From Desulfurococcaceae archaeon (GTDB lineage: Archaea; Thermoproteota; Thermoprotei_A; Sulfolobales; Desulfurococcaceae): 28,519 nt of DNA. The translations under genes and the position numbers were made by a program. The notes under the pieces are model-generated. The model searched no databases. It was not told the origin of the DNA and saw nothing but the letters and a program-made list of their open reading frames with translations. Below are positions 6,879 through 15,288 of this stretch, piece after piece (position 1 is the first letter of the stretch; each line of letters starts with the position of its first letter). Location of the stretch: assembly GCA_023269765.1 (NCBI GenBank), contig JAGDWH010000011.1:1-28519 (forward strand), in the 5' to 3' direction.

Positions 6879-7562
6879 CTATATTTCCAGCTCTACTATC
6901 TTCTTTCGCGCTGGCAAGGCGACATTATACACTGGCACGCCATTAACTTCGACTCTTTCAAGTCTACCCAGATGAATGTGGCCGTGAATAACTAGGTCAA
7001 CTACTTCCCTGCTAATTAGTTTACTAAAAGCTGTGCAAGCTAAGTAGGGATAAGTCTTGGGATCCTCGCCAACGAGGTTCTTGTCTGTAACTCCATAGTG
7101 TGATGCAAGTAGTATCTTTTTACACCCGGATTTCCTCAATTCTCTGCACATGTTTACTATCTTGAACGGGAGCTCTCTGTAGTACCTTTCTATCCCGGGC
7201 ATATGCTTAGCTTGCCACGTAGTGGGCTTATCAAGCCCTCCGCGCGTTCCAACAATGCATAGCTCTTTGTCTCTTAAAGCCACGTAGTTGTCGTTTAGCC
7301 AAGTAACGTCCTTGTAGAGCGTCTCATACAGCTTTTCATAACCTCTGTACTCCTCATTACCAAAAACGGCGACTATAGCTGTCGATGGAAACTTCCTTTT
7401 CAAGGCTTCGTAGATCTGTTTAAACGCCATCACGTTGTTCTTCTCAACGAGGTCTCCCACGAGCAGGAAAATGTCGGGAGTTCCAGAAGTCCTGTTCAGC
7501 GCCTCTATAAATAGGGGAGTATATAAAGGGCTATGTATGTCAGAAGTCGCATATATGATCAT
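6879..7562 (-). CDS. Calcineurin-like metallophosphoesterase
   Basis: The protein is a compact two-metal phosphoesterase of about 227 residues. From the start, SDIHSP gives D8 and H10, VGDLV gives D37, and FGNEEY gives N69. ASHYG and HGHIHLG supply the distal histidines. The usual GNH(D/E) motif reads GNEE, so the histidine after the metal-ligand asparagine is replaced. I chose the ATG at 7562 because GGTG lies six bases before it; the frame opens three codons earlier at a GTG that overlaps that site. The gene stands alone, convergent with the CitG-like gene. Substrate unknown. Confidence 0.9.
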   Translation of the reverse strand: MIIYATSDIHSPLYTPLFIEALNRTSGTPDIFLLVGDLVEKNNVMAFKQIYEALKRKFPSTAIVAVFGNEEYRGYEKLYETLYKDVTWLNDNYVALRDKELCIVGTRGGLDKPTTWQAKHMPGIERYYRELPFKIVNMCRELRKSGCKKILLASHYGVTDKNLVGEDPKTYPYLACTAFSKLISREVVDLVIHGHIHLGRLERVEVNGVPVYNVALPARKKIVELEI

Positions 7563-7621
7563 GCGGAACACCGATTTAAAAAGCCCCGTTTCATTGATGT
7601 CAAGATTAGGTGATTTAAGAC

Positions 7622-7858
7622 TTGACCATAGGGCTGCTTAGAGGTGCTAACAAGTCAGGGCATAGAGGATGGGTAACTGAGAAGTGCATAATATGTGCAA
7701 CAACGCTAGACCTATTCCACGCTTACGACTTGAAAAACGTATACTATTGCCCTAAGTGCTTAAGTCAGGGTATCAAGGCCTACTTCTGTGCAGCTGATGC
7801 TCGAAAAGTACACTACAAGTGCCCGTTTTGCAAGAGCGAGTTAAAGCCGTACTACTGA
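7622..7858 (+). CDS. Small zinc-ribbon protein
   Basis: The 78-residue product has three CxxC pairs (CIIC, CPKC, CPFC) and a further Cys and His between them, the pattern of one or two zinc ribbons. There is no membrane segment. The start is TTG at 7622, chosen because a strong GGTGAT lies at 7609-7614, seven bases upstream, and a stop precedes it in frame. A TATA-like TTTAAAAA near 7575 fits its promoter. It overlaps the convergent ferredoxin gene by seven bases. A DNA- or RNA-associated role is common for such proteins but is not shown here. Confidence 0.78.
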   Translation: MTIGLLRGANKSGHRGWVTEKCIICATTLDLFHAYDLKNVYYCPKCLSQGIKAYFCAADARKVHYKCPFCKSELKPYY

Positions 7859-8079
7859 GGCTTCTCAGTAAAGACTGACAGCGCGCGCTTACCCTCCTCT
7901 AGTTTAACACATATAGCTTCCTTTGGGCACAGAGGTACGCATCCATAGCACTCGATGCACTTAGTGCTATCGGTGACTACCAGCTGATCTCTTATAGAAA
8001 ACACGAATGCGGGACAGTAGTCAACACATAGTCTGCACAAATCGCACTTCTCTGTATTTACTTCAACTAAGACCTTCAA
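7852..8079 (-). CDS. 2[4Fe-4S] ferredoxin
   Basis: The 75-residue electron carrier has two complete cluster motifs: C12, C15, C18 with C22 (CDLCRLCVDYCP) and C41, C44, C47 with C51 (CIECYGCVPLCP). The last cysteine of each set is followed by proline, as expected. It starts at TTG, with no strong Shine-Dalgarno. It is monocistronic and convergent with the zinc-ribbon gene. The redox partner is not apparent; the nearest radical SAM gene lies 4 kb away. Confidence 0.9.
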   Translation of the reverse strand: MKVLVEVNTEKCDLCRLCVDYCPAFVFSIRDQLVVTDSTKCIECYGCVPLCPKEAICVKLEEGKRALSVFTEKPQ

Positions 8080-8175
8080 TTAACACAACCCCGACTGGGC
8101 ACAAGCAGTATCAAGTATTGATTGATTCATTATATATTATGTCGTCAGCCAACCATATCGAGTAGTGGGTAGAAC

Positions 8176-8835
8176 ATGATAGTCAAAGCAGACTTGCATA
8201 TACACACGACGTACAGCGATGGAAGACCTTCTCCAAGTGAAGTAGTGCTCTACGCTGTTTACAAAAACCTCCATGTAATCTCAATAACAGACCACGACAC
8301 TTTCGCTGGAAGCATCATTGCAAAGCGTTACGCTGAAAAGCTCTCATCTCAAGTCTTAGTCATTCCCGGCATAGAGGTCAGAACAGATCATGGCGACATC
8401 TTAGTCTATTGCAGTAACGAAGTGAATTTGCCGCGAGTACTGGACAAGCTAATTGAAAAAGCACACGCAGAGAACTGTCTAGTAGTTCCGGCACACCCCT
8501 TCGACATCACGAGACTAGGAATAGGCGATGTCATCTTTGACTACAAGGAATGGGACGCTATTGAGGTGTGGAACGCCTCTTCGACTAAGGGTGCGAATTA
8601 CAGGGCCATTGAAGCCGCCAAGGTGCTAGGAAAACCAGGCCTTGCAAATAGTGATGCACACATACTAGACGAGCTTGGAAGCGCCTTTACTATTATCGAA
8701 GTAGACGAAGTGGATTTAGAAAATGTTTTGAATGCCGTTAGAAAGGGGCGCGTACGCCCCGTGTTTGGAGCGCGCCCTTTTAGAGTTCTGCTTAGGAGAG
8801 TTGCATGGAGCATTGAAAAATTAGTGCGCAGATAA
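8176..8835 (+). CDS. PHP-domain metal-dependent phosphoesterase
   Basis: The 219-residue protein is a single PHP domain. It shows DLHIHTTYSDG (D6, H8, H10, D15), ITDHDT (D39, H40), PGIEV (E67), VPAHPFD and NSDAH, in the order of the trinuclear metal site. Relatives hydrolyse nucleoside bisphosphates, short oligonucleotides or sugar phosphates. It starts at ATG and has TATA-rich sequence near 8132-8140 upstream. It stands alone between the ferredoxin and valS. Confidence 0.9.
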   Translation: MIVKADLHIHTTYSDGRPSPSEVVLYAVYKNLHVISITDHDTFAGSIIAKRYAEKLSSQVLVIPGIEVRTDHGDILVYCSNEVNLPRVLDKLIEKAHAENCLVVPAHPFDITRLGIGDVIFDYKEWDAIEVWNASSTKGANYRAIEAAKVLGKPGLANSDAHILDELGSAFTIIEVDEVDLENVLNAVRKGRVRPVFGARPFRVLLRRVAWSIEKLVRR

Positions 8836-8841
8836 TGACGT

Positions 8842-8853
8842 GATTCTAGAATC
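8842..8853. repeat. 12-bp perfect palindrome between convergent stop codons
   Basis: GATTCTAGAATC is a perfect inverted repeat in the 17-bp gap between the PHP and valS stops; its last base is also the last base of the valS stop codon. It could act as a small two-way hairpin, but no T-run follows on either strand. Confidence 0.4.
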
Positions 8854-11294
8854 TACGACTCTAAGTATACTCCTCCACCAATGCTTACTAAGCCCTCTGG
8901 CGGCTTCTCGCTATAGAATTCCACACTTTCTAGCTTGTGCAGGTCTATGAGCTCCTTTATCACAGGCTCGAGCCGCAGTGGCAAGTACACCTTCTTTTTC
9001 AAAGGCTCGCTAAGCCTCATTCCATTGTTCTTCTTATATTTCCATATAGCGTGGTTTACATCCTGAACTTCTAGTGCCAGCTCGTAAGGCTCTTTTAAGT
9101 AGTTCTCATCTACTTCTGGAAATCTCTCTGCGTGAACAGACTTGTTGTAGAGCTCTCTGTGTATGGCGTCCGTGATAAACGGCATTATTGGAGCAAGCAT
9201 TGTGAGTACTCTGCGAAGAACATAATGCAGCGTGTACCAGGCTCCTTTCTGTTCCAGCTCGCTGTAAGTCTTAGCAAAGTTGTATGCTCTCGACTTAACC
9301 AGCTCTACGTAGTGCGATGCAAAGTAGTTCCAGGTAAACTGGTATACCTTTGTTATTGGCTCGAAGACGTCGAGCTCACTGTATCCTTTGTCAACTTCTA
9401 CTACTAGCCTATTCACGAGAGAGAGAGTTGCCCTATCAATAGGCCTGAGCTCGAAACTGCTCGGCTCAGGAAAACTCGAAATGAACCTAGCAATATTCCA
9501 CAACTTCGTAGCAAAAAGAAGTCCCGACCTTATCGTTCTCTCGCTAAAGCGGTAGTCGTAGCCGAGTTTGGCGCTTGCAGCAGCCCAGTACCTAAACGCG
9601 TCTGCACCATATTTCTTAATGAACGGCTCAGGGTCTATTACATTACCCTTGGATTTGTGCATAGCTTCTCCTTTTTCATCTAAGCCCATGCCTGATATCC
9701 TAACCCATCTAAAGGCCGGTCTACCTGTTAACTGATATACCCTCAGTATTGAGTAGTAAAGCCACGTTCTAATTATGTCCACGCCCTGAGGTCTAAGCGC
9801 GTTTTTCGCAGCCCTCTCGTACAACTCGTTATGCCTCAAGTAGCCAGTTATGTAAAGCACTGAGATGCTACTATCAAACCACGTATCAAAAACTTTCGTT
9901 TCGCCAACAAGCTCGCTCGCTGGAGCACCACAGATAGGACATCTATCCCATGGAGGCTTCTCTAGCCACGGTCTATAGTACTTACCGGGCTCCGGCACTA
10001 GTGTAGCGCCACACTTCTTACAGATCCATACCGGTATTTCAGTACCATAGTACCTGTCTCTGCTAATCGGCCAATCTGTTGCAATACTATTGATCCACTC
10101 GACAAGCTTGGCTTTGTGCATTTCGGGCTTAAACTCGATGCGATTTATGAGCTCTAGCATCTCGTCTTTGAACTCAAGTTGTTTCAAAAACCACTCACTA
10201 GCGTGAATTATTTGTACAGGCGTTTTACACCTCCAGCAAACGGGGACTTCGTGAACGACTTCCACTTTTTTCTCGAGTAAGCCTCGTTCTTCGAGGAGCT
10301 TTGCTGCAGCCTTTCTAGCTTCGGGAACCGATAACCCGGCCAGAGGACCAGCCGCGTCTGCGAGCTTGCCGTCTCTGTCAATGATGACCTCCGGCTCTAG
10401 CTTGAGCTCCCTGAAAATCCTCACATCCACGCGATCACCGTAGCTACACACCATCATGAGCCCTGTTCCAAACCCTGGGTCTACTGCACTGTGGGGAAGT
10501 ATGGGCATTTCGTGCCCGTACAGCGGGTTAATAGCGTGTAAACCTTCAAGCCGCGTATATCTAGAGTCGCCTGGATTGAAGGCTAGTGCTTTACACGATT
10601 TCAGAAGCTCGGGTCTCGTAGTTGCAACAATAACGTATTCTCCAGTCTCTTTAATCTTGAACTTTATGTAGTACAAGTAGGCTTTTTCCTCGGCATATTC
10701 TAGCTCGGCATCTGCTAAAGTAGTTTTGCATCTAGGACACCAGTTAACAGGGCGCTCGGCCTTGTATATTAAACCGCGCTTGTAGAGCTCAATAAAGGTT
10801 GCCTGAGTAAGCTTCCTATACTCCTCACTATCTGTTCCGTTCTCCCAGTACTGGAAGCTGCAGCCCAGTCTTCTCCATATTTCAACTAGCTCTTTCTCTA
10901 TCTGGTCGAGAAAGCCCTTACATAGCTTGAGAAACTCGAGCCTGCCTTCAGGTGTTTTTGCCATTTCGTGCGGATTTACTTTATATGTTTTTTCGACTTG
11001 GACTTCCACCGGCAGACCGTTTCTGTCAGCATAGAATGGAACGAGCACATTGTAGCCTTTCATTCTAAAGTACCTTGCTATCATGTCTATTTGTGCGTAA
11101 TGTGCTGCCCCACCGACATGCCATCTTCCACTTGGGTAAGGAGGTGGCGTGTCTATGGCTATGATCTCTCGTGGATCCTTTGGATCAAAGGAGAACTCGT
11201 AGAAGCGCTCTTCGAGCCACTTTTTCAGAAGTTCTAGCTCTCTTTCGGGGCTCCACCTAGTTGAGGCTAATCTCGGCTTAAACTCCGCCTGCAT
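8853..11294 (-). CDS. valS: Valyl-tRNA synthetase (archaeal short type)
   Basis: This class I synthetase of 813 residues charges tRNA-Val and edits misactivated threonine. The HIGH box reads HVGG (59-62) after IDTPPPYPSGRW. The editing domain has TTRPELL (225-231). DWPISRDRYYGTEIPVW (408-423) and VFDTWFDSS (468-476) point to ValRS and not LeuRS. The KMSKS box reads HKSKG (546-550). Four CxxC pairs (186/189, 353/356, 425/428, 452/455) suggest bound zinc. The ATG start is preceded by a 195-bp gap with a weak TATA-like element near 11325. It is monocistronic. Confidence 0.93.
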   Translation of the reverse strand: MQAEFKPRLASTRWSPERELELLKKWLEERFYEFSFDPKDPREIIAIDTPPPYPSGRWHVGGAAHYAQIDMIARYFRMKGYNVLVPFYADRNGLPVEVQVEKTYKVNPHEMAKTPEGRLEFLKLCKGFLDQIEKELVEIWRRLGCSFQYWENGTDSEEYRKLTQATFIELYKRGLIYKAERPVNWCPRCKTTLADAELEYAEEKAYLYYIKFKIKETGEYVIVATTRPELLKSCKALAFNPGDSRYTRLEGLHAINPLYGHEMPILPHSAVDPGFGTGLMMVCSYGDRVDVRIFRELKLEPEVIIDRDGKLADAAGPLAGLSVPEARKAAAKLLEERGLLEKKVEVVHEVPVCWRCKTPVQIIHASEWFLKQLEFKDEMLELINRIEFKPEMHKAKLVEWINSIATDWPISRDRYYGTEIPVWICKKCGATLVPEPGKYYRPWLEKPPWDRCPICGAPASELVGETKVFDTWFDSSISVLYITGYLRHNELYERAAKNALRPQGVDIIRTWLYYSILRVYQLTGRPAFRWVRISGMGLDEKGEAMHKSKGNVIDPEPFIKKYGADAFRYWAAASAKLGYDYRFSERTIRSGLLFATKLWNIARFISSFPEPSSFELRPIDRATLSLVNRLVVEVDKGYSELDVFEPITKVYQFTWNYFASHYVELVKSRAYNFAKTYSELEQKGAWYTLHYVLRRVLTMLAPIMPFITDAIHRELYNKSVHAERFPEVDENYLKEPYELALEVQDVNHAIWKYKKNNGMRLSEPLKKKVYLPLRLEPVIKELIDLHKLESVEFYSEKPPEGLVSIGGGVYLES

Positions 11295-11355
11295 GACCCT
11301 GCATCCTACCAGGCGTGTTTTTTGACCAATTAATACTTTAGCTTAAATCTCTAGA

Positions 11356-11458
11356 GGCTAGCCGAGCCGGACCCCGTCACCAACACTAATGCTATTGTAA
11401 GTGTTATTAAAAACATTTAGTAGCATTTCAGAGGCCTGTAGATGTAAGCAGCTGCTTA
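11356..11458. repeat. Inverted repeats upstream of valS
   Basis: The valS/11490 gap contains GGCTAGCC at 11356-11363, AACACT with AGTGTT in the 11383-11410 region, and a perfect 14-bp palindrome TAAGCAGCTGCTTA at 11445-11458. A short GC-rich patch (about 11351-11391) stands out in AT-rich surroundings. I could not assign a known RNA or operator. Confidence 0.35.
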
Positions 11459-11474
11459 TCGCCTACCTCGACTC

Positions 11475-11500
11475 AAAAAGCCTAGGTTTTTAAGAAACCT
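11475..11500 (-). terminator. Hairpin plus T-run after the small gene of the radical SAM operon
   Basis: Read on the minus strand, AGGTTT (11500-11495) and AAACCT (11489-11484) form a six-pair stem around the stop codon, followed by TTTTT at 11479-11475. Archaeal termination needs mainly the T-run, so the hairpin may be incidental. Confidence 0.4.
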
Positions 11501-11861
11501 GCTTTACTAGTTGCCAGGATTTTTTGAAAATAGTTTCGAGTTCTTCATATGAAGGCTTGTGGTTTAGAATCCACTTTACGCTTATGACTTCTGCTTTGTT
11601 ACCGACTTTTACTCCAATAATAACGAGCTTTCGAACGCCGCTGATATTTAGCTCGAGATCCCCCGCCTCGACTTCCTTTGCCAGCAAGCAGGTGTCGTCT
11701 ATGCACGTGCTTTTGTAGTTGCTATGGCTCCACTTAGATTCGTAAACATCAACTGAGACTACGTAGCCCTCTTCGTCCTTTATGACTAGGACTCTATAGT
11801 ACTCGTTGAAGTAGTACTCTTCGACATCGTAAGTAGCCGTTGTTTTATTAGCTTTACTCAT
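11490..11861 (-). CDS. Uncharacterised small protein, partner gene of the radical SAM protein
   Basis: I do not recognise this protein of about 123 residues. It is acidic and rich in strands (YYRVLVIKDEEGYVVSVDVYE, RKLVIIGVKVGNKAEVISVKWILN), and contains two nearby cysteines (CIDDTC). The frame opens at TTG 11879, overlapping the upstream stop by four bases. The ATG at 11861 has GGTG seven bases before it and is the better start. Last gene of a four-gene operon, so it probably works with, or is modified by, the radical SAM protein; this is inferred from position alone. Confidence 0.7.
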   Translation of the reverse strand: MSKANKTTATYDVEEYYFNEYYRVLVIKDEEGYVVSVDVYESKWSHSNYKSTCIDDTCLLAKEVEAGDLELNISGVRKLVIIGVKVGNKAEVISVKWILNHKPSYEELETIFKKSWQLVKQVS

Positions 11862-11875
11862 GAACAAGCACCACG

Positions 11876-13060
11876 TCAAGACACAGGCTTGTAGACCAGG
11901 CCTAATTCGTCTGCAATTTTATAAGCAGCTAGTATTTCTTCGCGCGTAGGCCTCCTCGCGATGTCGGGGTATAATTTAGGATATCTCGCAACAATGTGCT
12001 CAGGCCTGTATTGATCCATTACGTTTACTAAGGCTCTTGGAGTGTTTTCTGCTATCCACTTGAGAACGGGTCTTGTGCAACACTCTATGTGATTCGGCAG
12101 CACTAGGTGCCTTATTATTATGTCGCCGGTGTCGTGCGCGAGCTTTATATTCCTCGTGGCTACTTCCCAGTAGTTACGAACCTTGCTTAGTCTCCAAGCA
12201 CAGTCATTATTTCCGTACTTCAAATCAGGGAGCCAGATGTCTATCACGTCTATTAATAGCTCCATGGACTCCAGTGTCATGTACATGTTGCTATTCCAGA
12301 GCTGGGGCACGTTTACATCTAGGTACTTAAGGCTTTCGAGTATAAATGGTATGTGAGGCGTGGGCTCGCCGCCTACGTGGTTTATGTTCCTGGCTCCGCG
12401 TCTTCTCAAGTAAGCCTGTATTGCCGCGAGTTCTCTTGGTGTAAACCTCTCGCCGACTCTCGCATTTACCTGGCTTATGTCGTAGTTTTGGCAAAATACG
12501 CACTTGAAGTTGCAACCACCATAGAATATCGTGCCGCTCGGCACTAGCGGAGCCTCTTCACCCATGTGGTGGAAGTAGCTGTGAACTATTGCTTCCCTGT
12601 CTACTAGGCACACACCTGGCTTGCCCTCGCTCCTAACTGCTCCACACCTCCTTTCGCACAGCCTACATGGGCTGTACAGCCTATATGCTATGGCTACTTT
12701 AACGTCGAGGTAGCTGTGCCTCGGCACCTCTAATTTTTCTAAAGCTTCCCCCCTCTCAGCGACATCTTTATAAAGGTTCCTAAACTCGTGTGAAGCTTTT
12801 CTATGCAATTCCCACAGTTCATCCAGCGATAGTTCAGCCGAGTACGGGTCTACGTCGACTTTTACTTTCTTAACAACCAAGAACTTTGCAGGTCTCTCGT
12901 TTCTCATTACTTTATAGTAGTGGTTGAGCCTCTGCTTGACCTCCGGATCGTTCCAAACTGTTATAGAGTCTGGCCTAACGTGTAGTAGCGTGATAAACCA
13001 GTCCACCAAGCAGAAACCCCATGGGAATCTAAGCTGAAAAACCCCTATTACGGTTCCCAA
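11876..13060 (-). CDS. Radical SAM protein, PflX-like (pyruvate formate-lyase activase homologue)
   Basis: The protein carries the radical SAM motif C183-x3-C187-x2-C190 (GGCNFKCVFCQNYD). A cysteine set N-terminal to it (C132, C135, C139, C151; CRLCERRCG...GVC) is characteristic of the PflX/AmmeMemoRadiSam-like group. Downstream are VGGEPTPH, WNSNMY and DIWLPDLKYG, also family features. It would bind a [4Fe-4S] cluster and cleave SAM to a 5'-deoxyadenosyl radical; the substrate is unknown. The annotated start is TTG without a good Shine-Dalgarno, so the first 20 to 50 residues are uncertain. It lies 34 bases after the HAD gene. Confidence 0.85.
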   Translation of the reverse strand: MGTVIGVFQLRFPWGFCLVDWFITLLHVRPDSITVWNDPEVKQRLNHYYKVMRNERPAKFLVVKKVKVDVDPYSAELSLDELWELHRKASHEFRNLYKDVAERGEALEKLEVPRHSYLDVKVAIAYRLYSPCRLCERRCGAVRSEGKPGVCLVDREAIVHSYFHHMGEEAPLVPSGTIFYGGCNFKCVFCQNYDISQVNARVGERFTPRELAAIQAYLRRRGARNINHVGGEPTPHIPFILESLKYLDVNVPQLWNSNMYMTLESMELLIDVIDIWLPDLKYGNNDCAWRLSKVRNYWEVATRNIKLAHDTGDIIIRHLVLPNHIECCTRPVLKWIAENTPRALVNVMDQYRPEHIVARYPKLYPDIARRPTREEILAAYKIADELGLVYKPVS

Positions 13061-13094
13061 ACTATTTCAAGGGGTGTGCAAGAAGCTCCGCGCG

Positions 13095-13736
13095 TTAAGA
13101 GAGCTCTGGTATTTTGAGGATTTCTTCGAGGTTTTTAACAACGTACTTGGCATACTTGCACGCAATTCCACATGGCTCTACGGCTATTGAAACAGGCACA
13201 ATTTTGAATACTGGGATGTCCCACTCGCTGTCTCCCACGTAGACGGTGTTTTCTAGACCTATTTTGGAGGTCTCTGCAATGGTCTTGATTATCCTGGACT
13301 TGTCTTTTAGCGGTACCTTGCTTATCCCACTAGGTATTAGCTCGTCGTTGACGAAGAACAACTCATTATACAGGCAGTAGTCTATTCTTAGTTCTTCGCA
13401 GACACGCCTGACCAGTAAGTCAACTCCACTACTTACAACGACAACGCGGTGATTTCTACTTCTCAGTTCCTCTACGACACGCTTTGCTTCAGGCTTTACG
13501 CGTACTTTCGAGAGCGCATTTAAGACCTCGCTCTTAAGTATTGGCCTACCCCAGCTGTAAATCATTAGTGCTATGTCTATTTTCATCCAGTCGAGGTAAG
13601 ATATTAGGCCCCGCTTGTAAAGCTCTGCGAAATACTTGCCAGGCTTGCTTCCAAAGTGCTCGTGAAGAACCTGCCAACTACTCTCGTGATCTGTAAGCAC
13701 GCCATCGCAGTCAAATACCACTAACTTCCTCGACAA
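13095..13736 (-). CDS. HAD-superfamily phosphatase, phosphoserine phosphatase-like
   Basis: HAD motif I is VFDCDGVLTD near the N terminus, motif II is VVSSGVD, and motif IV is YVGDSEWDIPVF. The segment between motif I and II is helical, matching the SerB-like (IB) cap. The length is 213 residues. The TTG start lies inside the preceding gene, overlapping it by 26 bases, which points to coupled translation. The substrate could be phosphoserine or another small phosphate; the sequence does not decide. Confidence 0.85.
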   Translation of the reverse strand: MSRKLVVFDCDGVLTDHESSWQVLHEHFGSKPGKYFAELYKRGLISYLDWMKIDIALMIYSWGRPILKSEVLNALSKVRVKPEAKRVVEELRSRNHRVVVVSSGVDLLVRRVCEELRIDYCLYNELFFVNDELIPSGISKVPLKDKSRIIKTIAETSKIGLENTVYVGDSEWDIPVFKIVPVSIAVEPCGIACKYAKYVVKNLEEILKIPELS

Positions 13737-14292
13737 AGCGTCCCACCCGTTTGAGCAGCACTTTTAATTCATGCTTGGCTAAAGTATTGATTTTAAACTC
13801 CAGCCTTATACTGCTCTTGAGCAGGCGTATTTTAATTTCAACTTTCTTGCCTATTCTTGCTTTTACTGCATTACGAGAAGCACTCGTAATCTCTACTTCA
13901 GGACTTTTCTTCAAAGTCTCGAGTAGCTCTTCGAGGCTTACTATTTCCTTGGGTTTAACTTCAAGCCCTTTTCTGAGCTCCTCAAGTAGTTGCTTCACGG
14001 CATTTACTACTTCAGGAACGTTTTGATAAGCCTCTTCCGCTTTTTCGAGGATTTCTAGCAGGGCATCTAGAGCTCCTGCTGCCTTAAACATGTCAATGAG
14101 GACTTTGAAATCCTCGGAAAGGAGGTACTTTGCTATGTTTATGGGGTCTCCACTAAATGCATCAAAAGCGTACTTCGACTCGGCTTCTGCAATTAGTTTC
14201 TTAAGCTCGTTGGCTACTTTGGGTGATAGCCCCCTCTCGACGTAGCTACTCAGTATTGGATTGACTATGTGTCTCAAAAAGTCAGTTAACAC
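13711..14292 (-). CDS. Uncharacterised mostly helical protein
   Basis: The 193-residue product is not recognised. Residues 1-115 are almost all amphipathic helices, highly charged, including LDALLEILEKAEEAYQNVPE. The last third looks like strands with alternating charge (VKARIGKKVEIKIRLL, SIRLEFKIN). There is no membrane segment or cysteine. The start is GTG with GGTG seven bases upstream. It heads the operon with the HAD phosphatase and radical SAM genes. Confidence 0.75.
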   Translation of the reverse strand: MLTDFLRHIVNPILSSYVERGLSPKVANELKKLIAEAESKYAFDAFSGDPINIAKYLLSEDFKVLIDMFKAAGALDALLEILEKAEEAYQNVPEVVNAVKQLLEELRKGLEVKPKEIVSLEELLETLKKSPEVEITSASRNAVKARIGKKVEIKIRLLKSSIRLEFKINTLAKHELKVLLKRVGRFVEEVSGI

Positions 14293-14315
14293 CTTTCAAC
14301 ACCAAGAAGTCCCAA

Positions 14316-14325
14316 AGTATTTAAA
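14316..14325. promoter_or_regulatory. TATA element between the radical SAM operon and the TRAM gene
   Basis: TATTTAAA within this stretch is close to palindromic and can serve either strand. On the plus strand it predicts initiation near 14347, upstream of GGAG and TTG 14384. On the minus strand it predicts initiation very close to GTG 14292. Confidence 0.4.
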
Positions 14326-14383
14326 GCCAAGTATCTTAAAGTGGATATCTGCAGAGAGTCTTATTTGGCAAAAGGAGACTGAC

Positions 14384-14680
14384 TTGGCTAAGCACGAAAG
14401 AAAGCGGCAGTGGGATCCCTATACAAGCGACATCCAGAAATTAAGCATATACCCAAAAATAAACACACGCGAAGAGCCTGTCATAAAAATAGGAGACTTA
14501 TTAGAAGTCAATGTCTACGACGTTGACGAGGCAGGCAAGGGAATAGTATACTATAAGGGCTATAAAATAGTAATTCCCAACGCAATAAGTGGTTCAAGGG
14601 TTAAGGTCAAAATAGTCAAAGTTCAAGGAAATACTGCGCTCGGACACGTGGTGAGTGTTCTAAGCGAATCGGGCGAGTAA
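14384..14680 (+). CDS. TRAM-domain RNA-binding protein
   Basis: The 98-residue product ends in a single TRAM domain (about 33-95): IGDLLEVNVYDVDEAGKGIVYY, GYKIVIPNAISGSRVKVKIVKV, and TALGHVV. Free-standing TRAM proteins are archaeal RNA binders, some with RNA-chaperone or cold-response roles. The frame stays open upstream to 14261, but that part runs into the divergent operon's start and does not look like protein. The TTG at 14384 has GGAG at 14374-14377 and follows a TATA element at the right distance. Residues 1-32 are basic and probably disordered. Monocistronic. Confidence 0.87.
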   Translation: MAKHERKRQWDPYTSDIQKLSIYPKINTREEPVIKIGDLLEVNVYDVDEAGKGIVYYKGYKIVIPNAISGSRVKVKIVKVQGNTALGHVVSVLSESGE

Positions 14681-14726
14681 ATCGGAAGAAGCTATGCATA
14701 GACGCGACACTATGTGGTAGCGTGTT

Positions 14727-15215
14727 TTACTTTTTATAACCAATTTTTCTCAAGAAGTCCCTTCTTTCCTTTTTATCTTCTTCGCTTTCAACACCGAGCG
14801 GCGGGTAGCCATCTACTACTCCAATGATAGTTCTCCCCTGCTCTGTTTCGGCAATAATTACTTCTATCGGGTTTCCTGTAGCTACGTAGAGCGTGACAAC
14901 TTCGTGAACGTTTTTCAGCTGGTTAAGCACATTAATCGGATACGCGTTTCTTATAAATAAGACAAGCGTGTGCCCTGCTCCTATTTTTAAAGCCGCGTCT
15001 ACTGCTGCCTTAGTTAGCTCTTCGTCGTTGCCCTCGTACCTCACAAGCCTCTTGCCACTGGCTTCGTTAAATGCCAGCCCGAACTTTATTCCAGGAACGC
15101 TCGTTACAAGCGCTTCGTATACGTCTTCGACGGTCTTTATGAAGTGGCTTTTCCCAATTATCACGTTTGCTCCTTCAGGAATCTTTATGGGTATTCTCAA
15201 AAGCTTAACATCCAT
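14727..15215 (-). CDS. Adenosine-specific kinase family protein
   Basis: The 162-residue protein matches the archaeal adenosine-specific kinase family almost throughout. Landmarks are [66 protein letters not shown] and [19 protein letters not shown]. Members bind adenosine and AMP; the physiological reaction is poorly defined. The ATG is preceded by GAGGTG with a seven-base spacer. It diverges from the operon containing a purine nucleoside phosphorylase, so a purine-salvage link is plausible. Confidence 0.92.
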   Translation of the reverse strand: MDVKLLRIPIKIPEGANVIIGKSHFIKTVEDVYEALVTSVPGIKFGLAFNEASGKRLVRYEGNDEELTKAAVDAALKIGAGHTLVLFIRNAYPINVLNQLKNVHEVVTLYVATGNPIEVIIAETEQGRTIIGVVDGYPPLGVESEEDKKERRDFLRKIGYKK

Positions 15216-15288
15216 GAAACTCCACCTCAGTACATATTAAGCCGCTGTCTCTTTATTAAGTCTAGCCAGCGAGCTCGGGTGCAATTAA

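Noticed and set aside
10381..10414. ATGATGA and CTGA antisense to valS
   Set aside because: The spacing of 23 bases fits no double guide and the sequence is explained by the valS coding frame.
14261..14383. N-terminal extension of the TRAM gene
   Set aside because: It overlaps the divergent operon's start and promoter, has no protein character, and TTG 14384 has its own Shine-Dalgarno.
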